From the NCBI RefSeq assembly GCF_026212465.1, contig NC_080058.1, positions 1,201,501 to 1,265,500 on the forward strand: a stretch of 64,000 nucleotides of DNA, given 5' to 3'. The notes under the pieces were generated by a model, which was given only the letters and a program-made list of their open reading frames with translations, made no database searches and was not told the origin of the DNA. Positions 23,756 to 33,957 of the stretch are shown here, in pieces. The translations under genes were made by a program, and so were the position numbers. This DNA comes from Amaranthus tricolor. Lineage: Eukaryota > Streptophyta > Magnoliopsida > Caryophyllales > Amaranthaceae. Numbering within the stretch: position 1 is the first letter of the stretch; every line of letters starts with the position of its first letter.

Positions 23756-26700
23756 ATGAAAATGGGGAAGATTTTGGTGCCCATTTGTGTGTTATTGTTG
23801 ATTGAAGTTGTTTTAGTGTATGGTGGAAGTGGTAGTGTTCATCAAGTGAATATATGGCCAATGCCAAAGTATTCTATTTATGGGAATAGTATGCTTTATT
23901 TAAGCAATGATTTTGAATTAAGGACTCAAGGGAGCAAGTATAGTGATAAGGAAGGGATATTGAAAGATGGGTTTTTGAGATTTATGGGTATTGTGACTTT
24001 GGATCATGTTATTGATGTCAATTTTTCTAGGTTTGATCAATCAAGTTTCTTGAAAGGGATCAATGTGGTTATTCGATCACTTAGTGATGAGGTATGAGTT
24101 CTTTTTTTTCGTTTTTGTGTTTTTAAGAAATATTTGGTTTTGTATTTGTTGGATGATTTATCCCACGCTTGATGAATTAAAGATGGTGTACTTTATATCT
24201 TCCTGGTTTTGGATGGTGTCTTTTGGCTTATGGGTGCACCTTGTGTTTCCCAATAGCTGGCATTGATAATAAGTTTATTGATAATAAGTTCACCTTAATT
24301 TAACAACATTTCTTATCCCTTTACAAAAATTTGAGAGTATTGGATGTCTTTTAATGCTTACTATGTACAGATTCTTTCTTTTAAGTGTTGCTTGTAGAAG
24401 TATATTTTGTTATTTGTTAAAGAATTGCTGCATGGTTCTTAGTAATAATGTGAAGATATTTTTATGACAAGGTTGAGTTTGAACATGATAATTCTGTTAA
24501 TTGTTTTGAGAATTTTTAAGGGGGTATGTAAGAAATACTTGTTAAATCAAGTGAAGAGAAATGTATAGTGAAAGTATGAGCAATTTCCATGCTACAATGT
24601 TCATTGGCTAGAATTAATGTTCATTTGAGTTCATTCTTGTGTTTGAAAGAGCATATAATATATCATATATGAGGATACAATCATCATCGTAACTTTTGGT
24701 TGAGTTGATTCTTTGACATGGTAAGTCGACGTGACAAAAGATCACAGAGTTGAATCTCATCCAACTTCTTTTCGGAGTGGAACTAGATAAGGAGGGCCTA
24801 TGCTATTTCCACACATCTAGCCCATTGAGGCTCTCGTGTGAGGCCTCGACCATTTGGTTGAGGCCCCATGACATGTTACATACTCCATCAATGTTGTGAA
24901 TTTCCCTTTAAAATTTTAATCTTGTTGCCAATATCCAAACTTAATACATTGTTCAAGTGTTTTTAACATATGAATTACTAAGATACACGGTTTTCTGAAG
25001 GTAAAAGTAAAACTTTTTGAGGAATATTTGTAAGAGTAGGTTGCTATATGTGTTTTCAGTGTTCAACAGAGGTTTTGACTACCAGTGATTACTTTGGATT
25101 CTGATATGCAAATATTTGGTCCTTAAACTCTTGCATTTAAGTTCTTCTAATTCTTGCTTCTTGTTGCATATCATTTTGATGCACTCTTTTTGTACTCAAG
25201 AGTTAAATTCTCTTACAGTTCTGTATGCTAGATTTGTTGTATTCTTATGCTGTGCTGGTTTGGAATATAAAGAGAGTCCTGGGTTCGCCTAGTGGTCGAA
25301 AGTTTACCTTGTGATAGGGGTTTAATTCTTGGTATTTCACTACCCAGTCAGTCAATTTCCCCTCCCCCTCTTACCTGCAGGTAGAGGTGTTCAAAACAGA
25401 CTCGATGATCCGATATTTACCCGACCTTGGAGCCAAACCGGACTTCAAAATGAATTTAAAATAATGTAAAAAATCAATGTGGACACAAGACCCGATTTGA
25501 ATAGAACCGAACATCTAACCCGAAATTGACCCGATGACCCGAATGAACACTTCTACCTACAGGGGATCATCCTTGCCTAAAACAAAAATAAAAATTTAGA
25601 GTATTAAAAATTTGTCACTAATACCTCTATTAGTTTTGCAGTTGCATTATGATATTGATGAATCATACAACTTAACTATTCCAGCTGCTGGGAAGCCTGC
25701 TTATGCACACATTGAGGTGAGGCTAATTTGGGATAACAATTTACCATTTTCTTTACCTAAACTTCCCGTCATTGTATAGAGTTATTCAAATGATCTTTTA
25801 CGGTTTAAGGGACTGCTTAGTGCATACCCTCTTAAAATAAGAGAATTGTTTAGACTGTCATAAGTAAGCTTCCTAATACACCATAGTTTCGCCAATAAAA
25901 CTTCTTTTAACAAAATGTACAGAAATAACCGATAGTTCGATTGTTGATTGCAGGCAAAGTCTGTATACGGGGCGTTACACGGATTTCAGGTTATTTGCTC
26001 CGTTTCTTTTGCGGGTATTTGATTGATAACTTGAAAAAGCTTGTGAGCTAACAACTTTATACCGCCTATTTTATGCTTCACATTGCAGACATTGAGTCAG
26101 CTCTGTAGTTATAACTTCAAAACCAGACTGATTGAAATCGACATGGTTCCATGGACTATATCTGACCAGCCTAGATTCCCTTACCGTGGATTGCTGATCG
26201 GTGAGTTATAATCATACGATTATGGTGATATTCTGATTCGAGTCATTCCTTTGACTTGCTTATTATCAATGAAACCCTTAAATAACCAACAATATGTTGT
26301 GTTAGTTTCGGAATTAACATTTTTTGTAGTAGGGACCGTGTCCTTTACTTGTGGATGTACTCTGATGTTTGGATATGCATACAGATACTGCACGGCACTT
26401 TTTGCCTTTGCCCGTGATAAAGAAAGTAATCGATTCCATGACATATGCGAAGCTGGTAAGAATTGCATTTTTCAAAGCTAATTCTTCAGGCACCAAATAT
26501 CCAGTGTCAACCATTTTTTTCAGTTGATAGTATTCTCTGGTATGTTAGTTTTTTGAACCATGTCAAGAGTCTTGGAGTATATCCAAGGAGGGCTTACTTA
26601 TTGACTTAGATTGGGATTATCTTAAGTTGCAAGTCATGATCATCATCATTCCCCACTATATCGCGCTCATAGAAGCTACGATCAGAGTCTGGAAGGGCTG

Positions 26701-29700
26701 AATTGGATGACGGCAGACCATATCCTTATCAAATGAAATAAGGAGATTACGAATAATATACCCTTAAGTTTCAAGTGTACCTTTATATATAATGCAAAAA
26801 TTTGATAATGAATTTCAGAATTTGATTATTCATAACATAAGGAAGTTGAGTTATGAAGTGCATATTTTGATCTAGTTGCTCCATGCAAATGTCAAATGCC
26901 AACACCTACAATGTATGCTTGATTAGGAATATAATTTTTTTTCATGCAGTGAATTCCATATGATGGGATTAAGGCTTTGGCACTGTTGTTGGTTGAGTCT
27001 GGTACAATTAATGGTCCTAATGATATGTTTTTACTGATGCAGAATGTGCTTCATTGGCACATTGTAGATTCCCAATCTTTTCCATTGGAAATTCCTTCAT
27101 ACCCAAAGCTTTGGGATGGTGCATATTCAGCAGAAGAACGATATACAATGGCTGATGCTGCTGAAATTGTGAGGCAAGTAGATGTAGATGTCATTAGAAT
27201 TGACTTTGTTGTTTGTAGTTTCGTATTAGATAGGTTCGACTAAGCTTTGCTATCAATGATTTCCCACGCTGATTTTTTTTGCTTCATTTAGCCGACCCTA
27301 TATTGTTGGAATTAAGCCAATTAAGGCTTTGTCTTTTTGTTTTCGCCATGTCTATCTAAGATCTTTTAATTATCCACTTCTTGAACATCACAGATATGCA
27401 CAAAGACGCGGAGTGAATGTACTCGCTGAAATTGATGTTCCTGGACACGCTGCGTCCTGGTAAAGTTTTTATGTCTCTCTAATCTTTCATAAATTCTACT
27501 TCATGAATCTAGATGGGAAGAACTCGAATTTGAAAGATTCTAGCTGTTTCATAAAGGGAGTGATGCGGTTATCGTCACGCCTTAATGTCGGTTGTATCAA
27601 AAGAAGTCCCTTGATACAGTCCAAAATGCGGTTTTTCCTACTCCTTTACAACGCGGGACATATCGATTCATTTGTTTTAAAAACCTTTATAACACGGTCG
27701 ATGCGATGCGATGCGGCCTTGTTTTTTACACTATGTCTAGGAATTCTTTATCGCCAAAGCGTTTTTCAACTTAGAATGCAAATTTATAGTTTGAGGTGAT
27801 GTTCATGCAATTGACAATCCTTTACCACATCACTTAGGGGGAATGGTTATCCATTGCTGTGGCCTTCAGCAAACTGTAGGGAGCCACTCGATGTGAGCAA
27901 CGAATTTACCTTCCAAGTTATAGAAGGAATTCTTTCAGGTATGCTGTAGCTTAATATATCACCTTTTAAGTGTGATTGCTTCTATATGTATAGCTCTAAC
28001 ATGACCTGCAATATGACAGATTTCAGCAAGGTCTTCAAATACAAATTTGTTCATTTAGGAGGCGATGAAGTCGATACCGGTTAGTTTTGCGAGCTTGAGT
28101 ATCCGTTTCCTACCTATCATTCCATCATTTTACTTATTAAACTCATGGAACGCTAGGATGTCATTTGTACTAGTGTAACATAATTTGCTTTTTGAATTCG
28201 CGATTCGTTCAAATTTGCCCAAGAATAGCCCAAAACGACCATAATTCGTGTTTTTCGATACTCGAGGAGATAAGCGAATCATGTGACACTCGCACCTTTG
28301 CAATGCAAGCTAACCGGTCATTCTTTAATCATTCCTTCATCAATGTGGATATAATGTTAATAATATACTATCTTAGTCTTGTTTTTCATCCAGTTTTCTA
28401 ACTCTGCGTTAATGTGTAATGTCTCTGTAAATGCTTAGCTAAGAGTCGATGTCTGTCATGCCTCAGGTTGCTGGGAATCAACTCGTCGTGTTGGCCGATG
28501 GTAAGCTTTTAAGGTTCTTTCTATCATCAATTAGGCATATTTTACCAGAATTCTTGTAATCGTTCCTCAATGCACATTAATGTCATTCTCTGATGATTTC
28601 TGAAGAATTTCATTATCCATTGAAGATATATTACTTCATATTGTGCTTAACCAACAAAATAGAAATTGTACTCCCTTTGTTTCTCGGAAAATATACACCG
28701 ACCTTAGCATAGAGATTGCGTAGAGTGAACAAAAACCGGTGTTGTGACTTGTGAGGCCCGACTTAGAGGAGTGGAGGGAAAACATAATTCGCTAGTTAGT
28801 TCGCTTTTGAATTCGCGATTCGCTCAAAACCGTTCGAAAATAGCCTAAAACCGATCATAATTCTCTTTTTTCGATTACGATTCGTTAGGTAATTAATGAA
28901 TCATGTGTACTTAGTTGGCTGTATGTTATATATATGACTCTCTAAACTCTAAGGTTTGGTTTGATTACTCGTTCTGCAGGTTGCGGCGTCATAAAATGGT
29001 TGGTTCTCAAGCTTACGAATACTTCGTTTTACGAGCACAGAAAATTGCAGTATCCCATGGATATGAAGTAATTAATTGGTAAATCTGATTTTCCTCTTAC
29101 TGATAATTCTTTCCTGTTTGAGTCTTACAATGGTTGGTTCTCAAGCTTACGAATATTTCGTTCTGAAGCTTACTGTTTTGTGCATGTAAAAAACTCTAAC
29201 AGGGAGGAAACGTTCAATAATTTTGGCGATAAATTGGACCGAAGGACTATTGTCCATAATTGGTAACTTTCTATAACTTGCCATTAGGCATCTTTTCATC
29301 ACTAAAAGTGTGAAAAATAACACACGACTAACATATAAGCTTGATGCGCTACTCCTCCTATTACGAATTGGTTCTAGGATGGAACCTCATCGGATTTATG
29401 TGCAGCCAACTCTCCTCTTATGTGGGTCTTGTTGCTGGAAATACTTCACATGCAAGACAAGGTCTCACATCGATAAAACAATGGGTTGTGGACTTGCATA
29501 TATATTGGGTGAGCTAATCCTCCTAGCTACTACCATATGGTTTTGGGAAACAATGAACCTCACAAAGCATATGAGCAAGTCAACACTCTTGACCCATGGG
29601 TTTGTGGGCCCGAGTCCACAGGTGTCCCGTGTCCACACGAGTGGGCCACGGTGAGATTATGTGATGAATTGTCACGGTCTAATACTTGTGTACAAGCCCG

Positions 29701-31380
29701 TTAACAACTTTATCAAAAAGAAGACTATACTTCTCACATAAAGAATTTTCACGACTTTTAAGTACTTTCCTCGATTGATCAACTTACCATTATACTTTGC
29801 GTCTTCAATTTTTTTGCTCGATGTAATAGGTTAGGGGGCGGTGCTGCTGAAAGGGTGACCGCGGCTGGTTTAAGGTGCATTGTAAGCAACCAGGACAAGT
29901 GGTATCTTGATCATTTAGACATCACATGGGATCAGTTTTATATGAACGAGCCTTTAACTAATATCACAAATCCAAAGCAACAAAAGTTAGTCATTGGAGG
30001 TGAAGTTTGTATGTGGGGTGAGCATATTGATGCATCGGATATTGAGCAAACCATTTGGCCGCGTGCTGCTGCAGCTGCAGGTAATCATCGCAACTAAACT
30101 ACTACTACTTTATGCAAGGGTTTTTCATTTGGATATCTTACAAATTGATCATGCGAGTTTAGAATTTTCATTTATATTTAATGAATAGATAAAGGGAATC
30201 CATGTGGACGACCATTGGAAGTCATGTATTGGTTCATATAGCCGACCCCAATTTTTCGGGATTAAGGCACTGACACTGTTGTTATATTGATGAAATCAAA
30301 TAGAAAATAAAACTAAAAAGAAGTTGAAGTCTCAAAAGAAAATAAGAGTTAATATTGGATAAAGCATTCACCATGCTAAATATGTGTAATATAGTATATA
30401 TGATATCCTAGGGTTACAACCATAAACTTATACTGTTTTTTGAGTTGGTTCGTTGACATGATATCAAATGCAGGCGTGATGGAAGTGAAAGTCTCATCTA
30501 CCCCTCATTTGCAGTGAAATTATGTTGCATTAGGTTTGAGGAGAGTTTGTATTGCATCCACATTTTTTGCACAAAGGGCTCACGCGTGAAAGGGGATGAT
30601 AGAGTACATAACATATCCTGAACTACAAAGATCAACTTAAGCTTTTGATTGAGCTGGTTCTTTGACAATTTAGAATATCTAAAATATTTTAATGGGAGAT
30701 TCCATGGTTACCAATTGCAAATTCTGAAACATACAATCACAATGTACATGCTATGAAAATAAGCTCTTAGAATACATAACATATCATGGGGCCTCAACCA
30801 TCAGCTTAAGCTTTTGGTTGAGTTGATTTCTTGACATGGTATCAGAAGCCAACATGACAAGAGGTCACGGGTTCGAATTTCAACCACCCCTCAAATTCAA
30901 GTGGAATATTTCGCACCAGAAATGAGGAGTGTATGTATTGCATCCACAATTCTAGCCAAAAGGCTCTCGTGTGAGACGTGGTAGAGTATAGAACTTATCC
31001 TGGAGCCTCAACCATCAGTTTAAACTTTTGGTTGAGTTGGTTCCTTGACATAAACAAGTGATTTCGTTGGGCAAAATTTGTTTGTACATGTATAAAACTT
31101 TAATGTAGAAGATCATTTTGATAAAATCACTAGATATTATGGTTGAACCTGTTGAAATGGTCTTATACAAGCATACTGATTTTCCTTTCTCCTCTTGTTC
31201 TCTTTCCCTGTAGAGCGATTGTGGACGTCGTACGACAAGCTTGCTAGGAATCCAATACAAGTATATAGAAGGTTAGCAAACTTCAGGTGTCTGCTAAATC
31301 AAAGAGACGTTGCAGCCGCTCCATTGGTGGGCCCCGGTAGGTTTGCTCCTGAAATACCAGGTTCATGCTATGTTCAATGA
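23756..31380 (+). CDS. HEXO3: Beta-N-acetylhexosaminidase, HEXO3 type (GH20)
   Basis: Fourteen exons: 23756-24091, 25642-25716, 25954-25989, 26089-26200, 26385-26455, 27043-27173, 27394-27459, 27838-27938, 28020-28079, 28467-28500, 28980-29078, 29203-29262, 29830-30080, 31214-31380. The frame is kept and the product is 532 aa, close to the Arabidopsis enzyme. GH20 hexosaminidases remove terminal GlcNAc/GalNAc. The plant HEXO3 type acts at the plasma membrane/apoplast and helps make paucimannosidic N-glycans. A hydrophobic signal/anchor follows the ATG; a second in-frame ATG is two codons on. Seen motifs: the GH20 N-terminal domain (IWPMPKYS), LNVLHWHIVDSQSFPLE, AEIDVPGHA, the catalytic pair Asp325-Glu326 in HLGGDEVDT, INWEE, GGEVCMWGEHIDASD and IWPRAAAA. 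Intron 6 has a GC donor (AG|GCAAGT). The introns are rich in small repeats. HEXO3 fits better than HEXO1 because of SFPLEIPSYPKLW and GEHIDASDIEQ. Confidence 0.95.
24655..24885 (+). repeat. tRNA-derived SINE-like repeat in HEXO3 intron 1
   Basis: It contains TTTGGTTGAGTTGATTC (A-box-like), then GACATGGTAAG and AGTTGAATCTCATCC (B-box-like) about 55 bp on, and GCTCTCGTGTGAGG. These match the copies at 30400-31055. Boundaries are approximate. Confidence 0.5.
25270..25600 (+). repeat. SINE-like element interrupted by a hAT MITE
   Basis: GGGTTCGCCTAGTGGTCGAA resembles the A-box region of plant SINEs, followed by GGGGTTTAATTC (B-box-like) and ending in an A-rich tail (AAAACAAAAATAAAAA) near 25577-25600. 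The body is split by the MITE at 25382-25555. It lies in HEXO3 intron 1. Confidence 0.45.
25382..25555. mobile_element. Small hAT MITE (174 bp) in HEXO3 intron 1
   Basis: The termini are TAGAGGTGTTCA (left) and TGAACACTTCTA (right), inverted with one mismatch. Flanking 8-bp duplications are CCTGCAGG (25374-25381) and CCTACAGG (25556-25563). The interior has repeated ACCCGA-type motifs. It is inserted in a SINE-like element. Confidence 0.8.
26655..26990 (+). repeat. RTE-LINE/Au-SINE-like 3' remnant in HEXO3 intron 5
   Basis: GGATGACGGCAGACCATAT and, near 26960-26990, GGGATTAAGGCTTTGGCA followed by TGTTGTTGG resemble the conserved 3' ends of plant RTE-type LINEs and the SINEs that share their TTG tail. 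Related tails appear at 27282-27335 and 30232-30290. The family assignment is from memory. Confidence 0.35.
27550..27735. mobile_element. Second, decayed copy of the CATAGTGTAAAAA MITE (HEXO3 intron 7)
   Basis: The right end reads GATGCGGCCTTGTTTTTTAC then ACTATG, and the interior (ACAACGCGGGACATATCGATTC reversed) aligns to the 10245-10443 element in the opposite orientation. The left terminus lacks the first bases of the inverted repeat. Confidence 0.6.
28182..28285 (+). repeat. Intron repeat, copy 1 (HEXO3 intron 9)
   Basis: TTTTGAATTCGCGATTCG, then AATAGCC, CATAATTC and GAATCATGTG in the same order as at 28797-28910. The two copies sit in consecutive introns of HEXO3. No class could be assigned. 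Confidence 0.6.
28797..28910 (+). repeat. Intron repeat, copy 2 (HEXO3 intron 10)
   Basis: Direct repeat of 28182-28285, sharing TTTTGAATTCGCGATTCG and the blocks that follow, with about 10 bp more near the 3' end. Confidence 0.6.
29129..29164 (+). repeat. Copy of an exon 11 segment inside HEXO3 intron 11
   Basis: This 36-bp intronic stretch repeats 28995-29030 of exon 11 with two differences. The offset is 134 bp. It may mark a partial tandem duplication. Confidence 0.85.
29310..29690 (+). repeat. Possible LTR-type remnant in HEXO3 intron 12
   Basis: TCTCACATCGATAAAAC, ATATATTGGGTGAGCTAATC and CACAAAGCATATGAG resemble short LTR or TRIM-like repeats common in plant introns. An open reading frame crosses part of it but shows no recognisable protein. 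Class and boundaries are uncertain. Confidence 0.25.
30400..31055 (+). repeat. Cluster of SINE-like repeats in HEXO3 intron 13
   Basis: At least two and a half copies lie head to tail (about 30400-30625, 30775-30995 and 30995-31055). The best copy has CATCAGCTTAAGCTTTTGG, TTGAGTTGATTTCTTGACAT, GGTATCAGAAGCC, the B-box-like GGGTTCGAATTTC, GCATCCACAATTCTAGCC and CTCTCGTGTGAGAC. The family also occurs at 60-345, 1384-1645, 24655-24885 and, reversed, 52665-52825. Confidence 0.55.
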
Positions 31381-31748
31381 TGAACATAAAACTTTAACCA
31401 ATACACTATAGATCAGACAAAGTTTATCTTGTGCATAATTTATCTGTCTTATTCATTGTTCCATTCAACACTCACCAGAAACTAGATAGCATGTTATATC
31501 TCAGTATTGTTACTTAGAGGCTACAACTGGTAATACCCAGTTACCATGGATGATGGATCATGCTATATTGGCAATTTATGTTATTTAGAGATTGAATTTT
31601 TATTTCATAGACACCATGATATTCTTCGTTTCGCCTCGAAACACATTTTTTTTGCGAAATTCTAATCAAAAGGTAACAATTGCGGTGGGAGGTTTGAAAA
31701 CAAGTTCCTGTCAACATCATAACCGGCCTATACTATTAGTCGGTGAAA

Positions 31749-31872
31749 CTGATAGAGTATATAACATATTTTAGGTCTTCAACCATCAGCTTAAGTTTTT
31801 GCGTGATAAAATATACTCTTAGGTCTTTCAACGAAGATGATTGAGGACCCAGGATATGTTATGTAGTCTATC
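31749..31872. repeat. Inverted repeat of SINE-tail sequence
   Basis: CTGATAGAGTATATAACATA (31749 onward, then a TCTTCAACCATC block) is mirrored by a reversed copy ending GTAGTCTATCAG at 31872. The arms are about 40 bp with a spacer of about 40 bp. Confidence 0.6.
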
Positions 31873-32530
31873 AGAAACAAGAGCTGTCACAGGCCCACGA
31901 GGCTAGTATTTCAGTTGATATCATAGAGCAACGATTTCTGTGATTGTCATGGAACCGATCAAATCGATAAGGTCCAACAACCACGGATGCTTTAATGGTG
32001 TAGGGGTTGAGTTCAGTGCTCTGTCCCTCCATTTGTATGGTCTTTTCTCTAAGGATTCCTAGCAAAGGAAAAACGGCACCCTTAACGAGTTTCTTCGAGT
32101 ATGCTAGATTGTCACTAAATACAATAGAAGCTGATGCCAATGCTGGTGCCATTTTTCCCTGCTAGTTCTGGCCCTGCATATGCTGTTTGGTTTTGAATAA
32201 TCCATGTCTTCTGGTCTAGTTTTAGCCCGGAGATCCCAATTTATGGAATTCCACTGCTCCTAGCCGGCCGGTTTCCCGGCTGCAACGTGATCACAACAAT
32301 GAGATTGTGCTAGTGGTTCACACCGAATTTGCTGGGTATGAATTTTGTAGGTAGTGTATGGAAATGTATACGAAAAAGTCCAAAACACACAAAATAAGTG
32401 GAAAAATGACAGACAAAAACGAGATGGACTTACATTTGTGGGCATTGAAGAACAACAATGTTGTAGCCTTTATGTAGAGCAACATTGTAACTATCAATTA
32501 TCAAAGGCAAGCTCTGTAATTACTCTAATA

Positions 32531-32842
32531 GTCAGTTTGGTAGGTGGTAATAAACAGTGGTAATGGGAATGAAATACTAGTGTAATTTTGGTTGAAAATT
32601 CTTTTGGTTACCTTGATGGCCATGCTTGTCAAACTTCAATCCTCATTTTCTTCATAAAATTCATTCCAATGCATTATCATCGGGAGAGGTGGTATTAGGT
32701 GGTAATGGAAATTTATAAACAATAAATTTTTTTTTGTGATCAAAGTTTCATTACCATAGGAATGATATGGAACTTTTGAAGAAATTTTACACTATAAGTC
32801 ATTTTCATTACCACCATTTAATACCACTAACCAAACGGCCCG
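32531..32842. mobile_element. Tourist-like MITE, copy 1
   Basis: Body and right terminus (CCATTTAATACCACTAACCA, then AACGGCC) match 38063-38376 and 53191-53491. All three share AATTCATTCCAATGCAT-type and TTTCATTACCAT-type internal blocks. The left end has GTCAGTTTGGTAGGTGG. Its target duplication is not clear in this copy. Confidence 0.65.
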
Positions 32843-33070
32843 CAAAATTAATAGATGGTTTATTATCTAATCTAAGATTGAAATTGAAAATAAAAGGAAT
32901 TTTGAATTTTACTTTTTCACACAAAATTAAACAATGAAATCTCAAAGTAGGAGTAGAAAGTAATGAAGAGGATCTTAATTCAGTCTAACTAGGCTGAAAG
33001 AACCAAATTACCCATTTTAATGGGCACGAAAAGTCCAATTCTACTTGTATTTTCTTATCAACTCCTGAAA

Positions 33071-33510
33071 ATTTGAACAAAATAAGCAAAACTATAAAAA
33101 AAATCTCAAAATAAGTATTGGAAAATTTTATTTGCCAACATAACCACTTTTAGCCCAATGTTAAAGAATGGAGTTTGTCCACTGTTACTAACAGAGACAA
33201 TTTTTAGGCTGACTTTTTAACTCAGTTTAAGTAATTGACCGCTATTAGTAACAGTGGGCCATTATACATCCAATAGTCAAAGAAAGTCAAAAAAGTCAAA
33301 AAAAAGTCAACTCAATCGCCCCTTGTTAAAAAGAGCGGGCAATTGCTTAGCTGACTTTTTTTCACTCGGTTTTAATAATTGTCCATTGTTACTAAAAGCA
33401 AACAAACTCCATACCTTAGCATTGGGCTAAAGTGCTTACTTTGAAAAATAAGTTTTCCCAATGCTTATTTTGAGAGTTTTTTTATGTAATTTTACTTATT
33501 TACATCAAAT
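33071..33510. mobile_element. Long-inverted-repeat MITE/foldback element
   Basis: Arms at 33071-33200 and about 33390-33510 are inverted copies (TCTCAAAATAAGTATTGG against CCAATGCTTATTTTGAGA; TTTAGCCCAATG against CATTGGGCTAAA; GGAGTTTGT against ACAAACTCC). The centre contains GTCAAAAAAGTCAAAAAAAA-type runs. No coding sequence. Confidence 0.65.
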
Positions 33511-33884
33511 TTTCTCAACTCCTTCTGAAACAGTCAAGTTCAAGATCCAATTCTTTTTGATTTACATAGGAGAAATTATTTTTATTGAGCTAACTCATAT
33601 ATATTTAGTCTATTAAAGTAATTACTTATAATTTTAGAATAATTGATTAGAAAATTAGCTAAATTTTCTATTTTATTATGAGACGATCTCATACAAGATG
33701 AAATGTTTTAGATATAAGTTATAACAAATTATTATGATAAGCAAAATAGACATGTGACGAACTGATGGAGACAATGGTACATGTCTTTGGGACTTTTTGA
33801 ATTTGATTAAATTTGAAATAAGTAATTGTTTTTTTGGTGCAAAAACAAGAATAGATTAACTTTGTCTCATGCTCTCATACAAGT

Positions 33885-33957
33885 GACTCCATGGCCCAAT
33901 GGATAAGGCGCTGGTCTACGGAACCAGAGATTCTGGGTTCGATCCCCAGTGGAGTCG
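33885..33957 (+). tRNA. tRNA-Arg (anticodon ACG)
   Basis: A complete 73-nt cloverleaf. The acceptor stem GACTCCA pairs with TGGAGTC, the D arm is GCCC...GGC-like, the anticodon stem CTGGT pairs with ACCAG around the loop CTACGGA (anticodon ACG), and the T arm CTGGG pairs with CCCAG around TTCGATC. The discriminator is G. The A-box (TGGCCCAATGG) and B-box (GGTTCGATCCC) are intact, and a T run directly downstream (TTTTTATTTC) can stop RNA polymerase III. No CCA is encoded and there is no intron. It decodes CGU/CGC/CGA after A34 editing to inosine. Confidence 0.97.

Larger units (their letters stand above)
31381..33070. other. Region downstream of HEXO3
   Basis: It holds the HEXO3 3' UTR, an inverted repeat of SINE-tail sequence (31749-31872) and a Tourist-like MITE (32531-32842). 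An open reading frame of 93 codons on the minus strand at 31871-32152 has no recognisable product and overlaps repeat-like sequence. Confidence 0.5.

Noticed and set aside
29310..29654. 114-codon plus-strand frame inside HEXO3 intron 12
   Set aside because: Lies wholly within an intron in repeat-like sequence and shows no known domain.
30838..30855. GGTATCAGAAGCC as a retrotransposon primer site
   Set aside because: It resembles the tRNA-iMet primer site, but here it sits in a repeated SINE-like unit with A- and B-box motifs and no LTR or gag nearby.
31871..32152. 93-codon minus-strand frame downstream of HEXO3
   Set aside because: It has an ATG and ordinary composition, but no recognisable family, it overlaps repeat-derived sequence at its end, and no splice or promoter context supports it.
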